From NCBI RefSeq assembly GCF_002157835.1, contig NZ_CP020809.1, positions 3,906,001 through 3,970,000 of the forward strand: a stretch of DNA of 64,000 nt, read 5' to 3'. Each line of letters opens with the position of its first letter. Position 1 is the stretch's first letter. Source of the stretch: Mycobacterium dioxanotrophicus (GTDB lineage: Bacteria; Actinomycetota; Actinomycetes; Mycobacteriales; Mycobacteriaceae). The notes beneath the pieces were generated by a model. That model was not told where the DNA came from and did no database searches. It saw only the letters and a program-made list of their open reading frames with translations. Shown piece after piece: positions 61,598-64,000 of this stretch. The translations under genes and the position numbers were made by a program.

Positions 61598-61607
61598 AGA
61601 GTAGCGT
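61598..61607. promoter_or_regulatory. Overlapping divergent -10 elements
   Basis: TACTCT on the minus strand (61603-61598) and TAGCGT on the plus strand (61602-61607) share the TA step at 61602-61603. The start codons are GTG 61591 (6 bases away) and ATG 61616 (8 bases away). Confidence 0.55.
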
Positions 61608-61615
61608 TCTGGCCC

Positions 61616-61999
61616 ATGGCGAATTGGGATGACGTGGCCCAGGTGGTGGCCGCCCTACCGGAGACCGGCCAAACCTCGCCGCGGACGTGGCGGGTACGGA
61701 AGAAACTCGTGGCCTGGGAGCGGCCGTTGCGCAAGGCGGATTTCGAGGCGCTCGGTGACGACGCTCCCGACGGCGACATTCTCGGCGCGCGGGTACCCGA
61801 CGAGGGCGTGAAGTGGGCGCTGATCGCCGACAAGCCTGATGTCTACTTCACCACCCCGCATTTCGACGGCTATCCGGCAATACTGGTGCGGCTGGCGGCA
61901 ATTGACATCCCGGAGTTGACCGAGCTGATCACCGAATCATGGCTGACGCAGGCACCGAAGACTGTGGCGAAGAAGTTCCTGGCCGACGGGCAGAGGTAG
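61616..61999 (+). CDS. MmcQ/YjbR family DNA-binding-like protein
   Basis: Protein of 127 residues with the YjbR fold: MANWDDVAQVVAALPETGQ, RTWRVRKKLVAWERPL, LIADKPDVYFTTPHFDGYPAILVRL and LTELITESWLTQAPKTVAKKF. The fold resembles a double-wing DNA-binding domain, but no activity is established. ATG 61616 follows TAGCGT by 8 bases, divergent from DUF389. Confidence 0.85.
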   Translation: MANWDDVAQVVAALPETGQTSPRTWRVRKKLVAWERPLRKADFEALGDDAPDGDILGARVPDEGVKWALIADKPDVYFTTPHFDGYPAILVRLAAIDIPELTELITESWLTQAPKTVAKKFLADGQR

Positions 62000-62005
62000 T
62001 TCCCG

Positions 62006-62476
62006 TCAGTCCTTGCCGATTCGGACGACGAGTTCGTCGGGTGGTACCAGATGCCCTTCCTGGCAGCGTATCTCGACCGTGGCCTCAGCACCGCAGCCGG
62101 CGTGAGCCAGCCGCAGCGGCGAATCGTTGGGCACGTGGCGGCGCCCCCACTCGAACAAGGCCCACACCACGGGCATGAATTCCCTGCCGGCCTGTGTCAG
62201 CACGTACTCGTCGCGCACCCGCTGCCCCGGCTCCTGGTACGGCCTGCGCTCCAGCAGCCCGGCCTCGACCAGGTCACTCAGCCGCGCCGACGCGGCGGCC
62301 TTGGTGACGCCGACGCGGCGCCAGAAGTCGTCGAACCGGGTGGTGCCGTAGTAGGCCTCGCGCATGATCAGCATCGCCGATTTGGTGCCGACGAGGGCCA
62401 TTGTCTTCTCGATCGGGCAGCGCCCCACCGCCGACCAGGCATCACGGTCGGCGAGTGCGCCCTGCAGGACTGTCAT
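62006..62476 (-). CDS. HxlR-family winged-helix regulator
   Basis: Regulator of 156 residues. HxlR features: CPIEKTMALVGTKSAMLIMREAYYGTTRF, VTKAAASARLSDLVEAGLLERRPY (recognition helix) and DEYVLTQAGREFMPVVWAL. The C-terminal 40 residues hold two or three Cys/His (AHAGCG, EIRCQEGH) that could bind metal. ATG 62476 lies 7 bases after TAGAGT (62489-62484). It is divergent from the thiolase gene, with a symmetric operator candidate between them. Confidence 0.88.
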   Translation of the reverse strand: MTVLQGALADRDAWSAVGRCPIEKTMALVGTKSAMLIMREAYYGTTRFDDFWRRVGVTKAAASARLSDLVEAGLLERRPYQEPGQRVRDEYVLTQAGREFMPVVWALFEWGRRHVPNDSPLRLAHAGCGAEATVEIRCQEGHLVPPDELVVRIGKD

Positions 62477-62525
62477 GCACATCACTCTATCGCTGGGTTG
62501 TTGGAACTGAACCTAGGTGTTACAT

Positions 62526-62549
62526 CTGAGTATAGACAGCAGTACTCAG
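62526..62549. promoter_or_regulatory. Operator candidate CTGAGTA-N10-TACTCAG
   Basis: A perfect 7-base inverted repeat (62526-62532 and 62543-62549) with a 10-base spacer lies between the HxlR regulator and the thiolase. It is close enough to the thiolase start to block its transcription. Confidence 0.6.
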
Positions 62550-62571
62550 CGGCGAGGCTCAGGAGGCAATG

Positions 62572-63756
62572 ATGTCCGGATATTCAGGCCGGGATGCCGT
62601 GATCGTGGGTGCGGTACGCACTCCCATCGGTAAAGGCAAGGCGAACGGCGCCCTGCACGGGGTGAAATCGGCGGATCTGCTCGCGCACAGCCTGCGTGAA
62701 CTGGTCGATCGCACCGGCATCGATCCGGCGCAGATCGACGACGTCATCAGCGGCGCCGTCACCCAGGTGGGCGACCAGGCCGCCAACATCGCCCGCAACG
62801 CCCTGCTCGGTGCCGGCTTCCCGGAGAGCGTGCCAGGGACCACGGTGGACCGGCAGTGCGGCAGCTCGCAGCAGGCCATCAGTTTCGCCGCCCAGGGCGT
62901 GGTGGCCGGTGCCTACGACATCGTCATCGCAGCCGGCGTGGAATCCATGGGACGCGTACCCATGGGCACCAACATCCTGTCCGGCAGCGATCCATTTGGC
63001 GACGCGTTCGCCCAGCGCTACTCCGAAGGTCTTGTCCCGCAAGGAATCAGCGCCGAGCTCATCGCTGCCAGGTGGGGCTTGTCCCGCACCCAGCTCGACG
63101 ACTTCTCGGCAGGCAGCCATGAGAAAGCCGCGGCCGCCACCAAGGCCGGGCTCTTCGACAACGAGCTCGTCCCGATCGCCGGACTGGCCACCGACGAGAT
63201 CATCCGGCCCGGCACCACCGTCGAGACGCTGGCAGGGCTGAAGCCCGCGTTCTACAACGAGGCTTATGCGACGCGTTTCCCGCAGATCAATTGGGAGATC
63301 ACCGCGGGTAACTCGTCGCCACTGTCTGACGGCAGCGCCGCGGTGATGATCACCAGCAGCGACACCGCCAAGCGGCTCGGCCTGCGACCGCGGGCCCGCA
63401 TCCACACCGCCACAGTGGTCGGCTCCGATCCGCTCTACATGCTGACCGGTGTCATCCCAGCGACCGAAAAAGTGCTTGCCCGTGCGGGTTTGACGATTTC
63501 CGACATCGACCTGTTCGAAGTGAACGAGGCATTCGCCCCTGTCGTGCTCGCCTGGGCGGCCGACACCGGCGCCGACCTCGCGAAGACCAATGTCAACGGC
63601 GGCGCCGTCGCGATCGGCCACCCGCTCGGGGCCAGCGGTGCGCGGCTCATGACGACGCTGGTCAACGCGCTCGAACAGCGCGGAGCCCGCTACGGCCTGC
63701 AGACCATGTGTGAGGCGGGCGGCATGGCCAACGCCACCATCATCGAGCGGCTGTAG
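62572..63756 (+). CDS. Acetyl-CoA acyltransferase (thiolase)
   Basis: Thiolase of 394 residues. The acyl-accepting Cys96 lies in VDRQCGSSQQAI, the His in GGAVAIGHPLGASGARL and the second Cys in MCEAGGMANATII. FEVNEAFAPVVLAW is the family asparagine/glutamate block. It could degrade 3-ketoacyl-CoA or work biosynthetically; the chain length preference is unknown. ATG 62572 is preferred because AGGAGG is 5 bases upstream; ATG 62569 would be only 2 bases from it. A strong hairpin follows the stop. Confidence 0.93.
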   Translation: MSGYSGRDAVIVGAVRTPIGKGKANGALHGVKSADLLAHSLRELVDRTGIDPAQIDDVISGAVTQVGDQAANIARNALLGAGFPESVPGTTVDRQCGSSQQAISFAAQGVVAGAYDIVIAAGVESMGRVPMGTNILSGSDPFGDAFAQRYSEGLVPQGISAELIAARWGLSRTQLDDFSAGSHEKAAAATKAGLFDNELVPIAGLATDEIIRPGTTVETLAGLKPAFYNEAYATRFPQINWEITAGNSSPLSDGSAAVMITSSDTAKRLGLRPRARIHTATVVGSDPLYMLTGVIPATEKVLARAGLTISDIDLFEVNEAFAPVVLAWAADTGADLAKTNVNGGAVAIGHPLGASGARLMTTLVNALEQRGARYGLQTMCEAGGMANATIIERL

Positions 63757-63770
63757 TCGCACCCCACCCG

Positions 63771-63827
63771 CGGAACTGCATTCCCGGTCGTTGAGCGCAC
63801 GCTTTAACGACCGGGAATGCAGTTCCG
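63771..63827. terminator. Hairpin with perfect 22-base arms after the thiolase
   Basis: Arms 63771-63792 and 63806-63827 are exact complements around a 13-base loop, with further pairing CACCCC/GGGGTG (63760-63765, 63835-63840) outside. Likely terminator, or a dispersed palindromic repeat. Confidence 0.7.
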
Positions 63828-63957
63828 GCGCGGCGGGGTGGTGACACGTCCACATTTGAGGGCTTTCTGGCCGAACCAAGGCAGCGCTGAGCACGCGGTG
63901 ACCGTCAGCATGGATGACATACCCAAGCTGACCGTCATCACCAGAAAGCACGAACTC

Positions 63958-64000
63958 ATGTCAGAAACCATTGCCGGCGTTGAGGTTCCGGACACCGCCG
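63958..64000 (+). CDS. Start of a probable HD-domain protein (cut by window end)
   Basis: Fourteen codons from ATG 63958 read MSETIAGVEVPDTA. That opening resembles the N-terminus of cyanamide-hydratase-like HD-domain proteins (ETIAGxxxPDSA pattern, from memory). Only a weak purine run precedes it. The rest lies beyond the window. Confidence 0.45.
   Translation, partial: MSETIAGVEVPDTA

Overview
The window is high-GC actinobacterial DNA. Gene content and order point to a rapid-grower mycobacterium (Mycolicibacterium, M. smegmatis-like). The evidence is mIHF, an EF-P/NusB pair, a helicase-dead PriA, an alpha-E/ATP-grasp fusion, and blocks collinear with M. tuberculosis Rv1407-Rv1379 and Rv2533c-Rv2569c, recalled from memory. 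No rRNA, tRNA, CRISPR array, insertion sequence or phage gene was found.

Layout: (1) 1-10.6 kb: rsmB-fmt, a LemA/DUF2207 pair, priA behind a YhhN membrane enzyme, a LipH/I-type esterase, a Baeyer-Villiger monooxygenase and a Thr/Gln-rich lipoprotein. (2) 10.7-16.9 kb: metK, coaBC, rpoZ, gmk and mihF, then a 500-base intergenic region with a predicted pseudoknot, a Pro/Gly-rich secreted protein and a DUF2330 protein. (3) 16.9-25.8 kb: the pyrimidine operon pyrR-pyrB-pyrC-(membrane protein)-carA-carB-pyrF, tightly overlapped, with a PyrR-type RNA leader. (4) 25.8-35.9 kb: an accessory block at the junction of the two conserved blocks. It holds an MHS-type transporter, a serine hydrolase, a six-gene operon and a small secreted Cys/Trp repeat protein. 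The operon encodes a GntR regulator, a two-cluster ferredoxin, an ABC importer whose lipoprotein receptor carries a NosL-like tail, and an AprA-like flavoprotein fused to HEAT repeats. (5) 36-50.2 kb: nusB, efp, pepQ, the shikimate genes aroB, aroK, aroC and aroE, an ECF42 sigma-factor operon, mltG, ruvX and alaS. (6) 50.2-64 kb: YjbQ, a Rv2557-like protein, an ArsR/SRPBCC pair, rarA, a DUF3097 protein, a three-gene ATP-grasp/alpha-E, transglutaminase and zinc peptidase cluster, a GAP-family protein, DUF389, YjbR, an HxlR/thiolase divergent pair, and the first codons of a probable HD-domain protein.

The strongest candidate for an undescribed system is the operon at 28558-35309. It looks like an APS-reductase-like (AprBA) flavin/iron-sulfur module tied to a dedicated importer of a small anion. 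A second theme is regulatory. Sixteen start codons sit 6-8 bases downstream of a TANNNT -10 hexamer, which predicts leaderless mRNAs. Among them is a divergent pair with overlapping -10 elements (61598-61607), a divergent pair with complementary 5' ends (7358-7395), and a 34-codon leaderless upstream ORF coupled to the monooxygenase (8451-8555).

All calls rest on reading the sequence and on remembered family knowledge. No database search, folding program or alignment was run.
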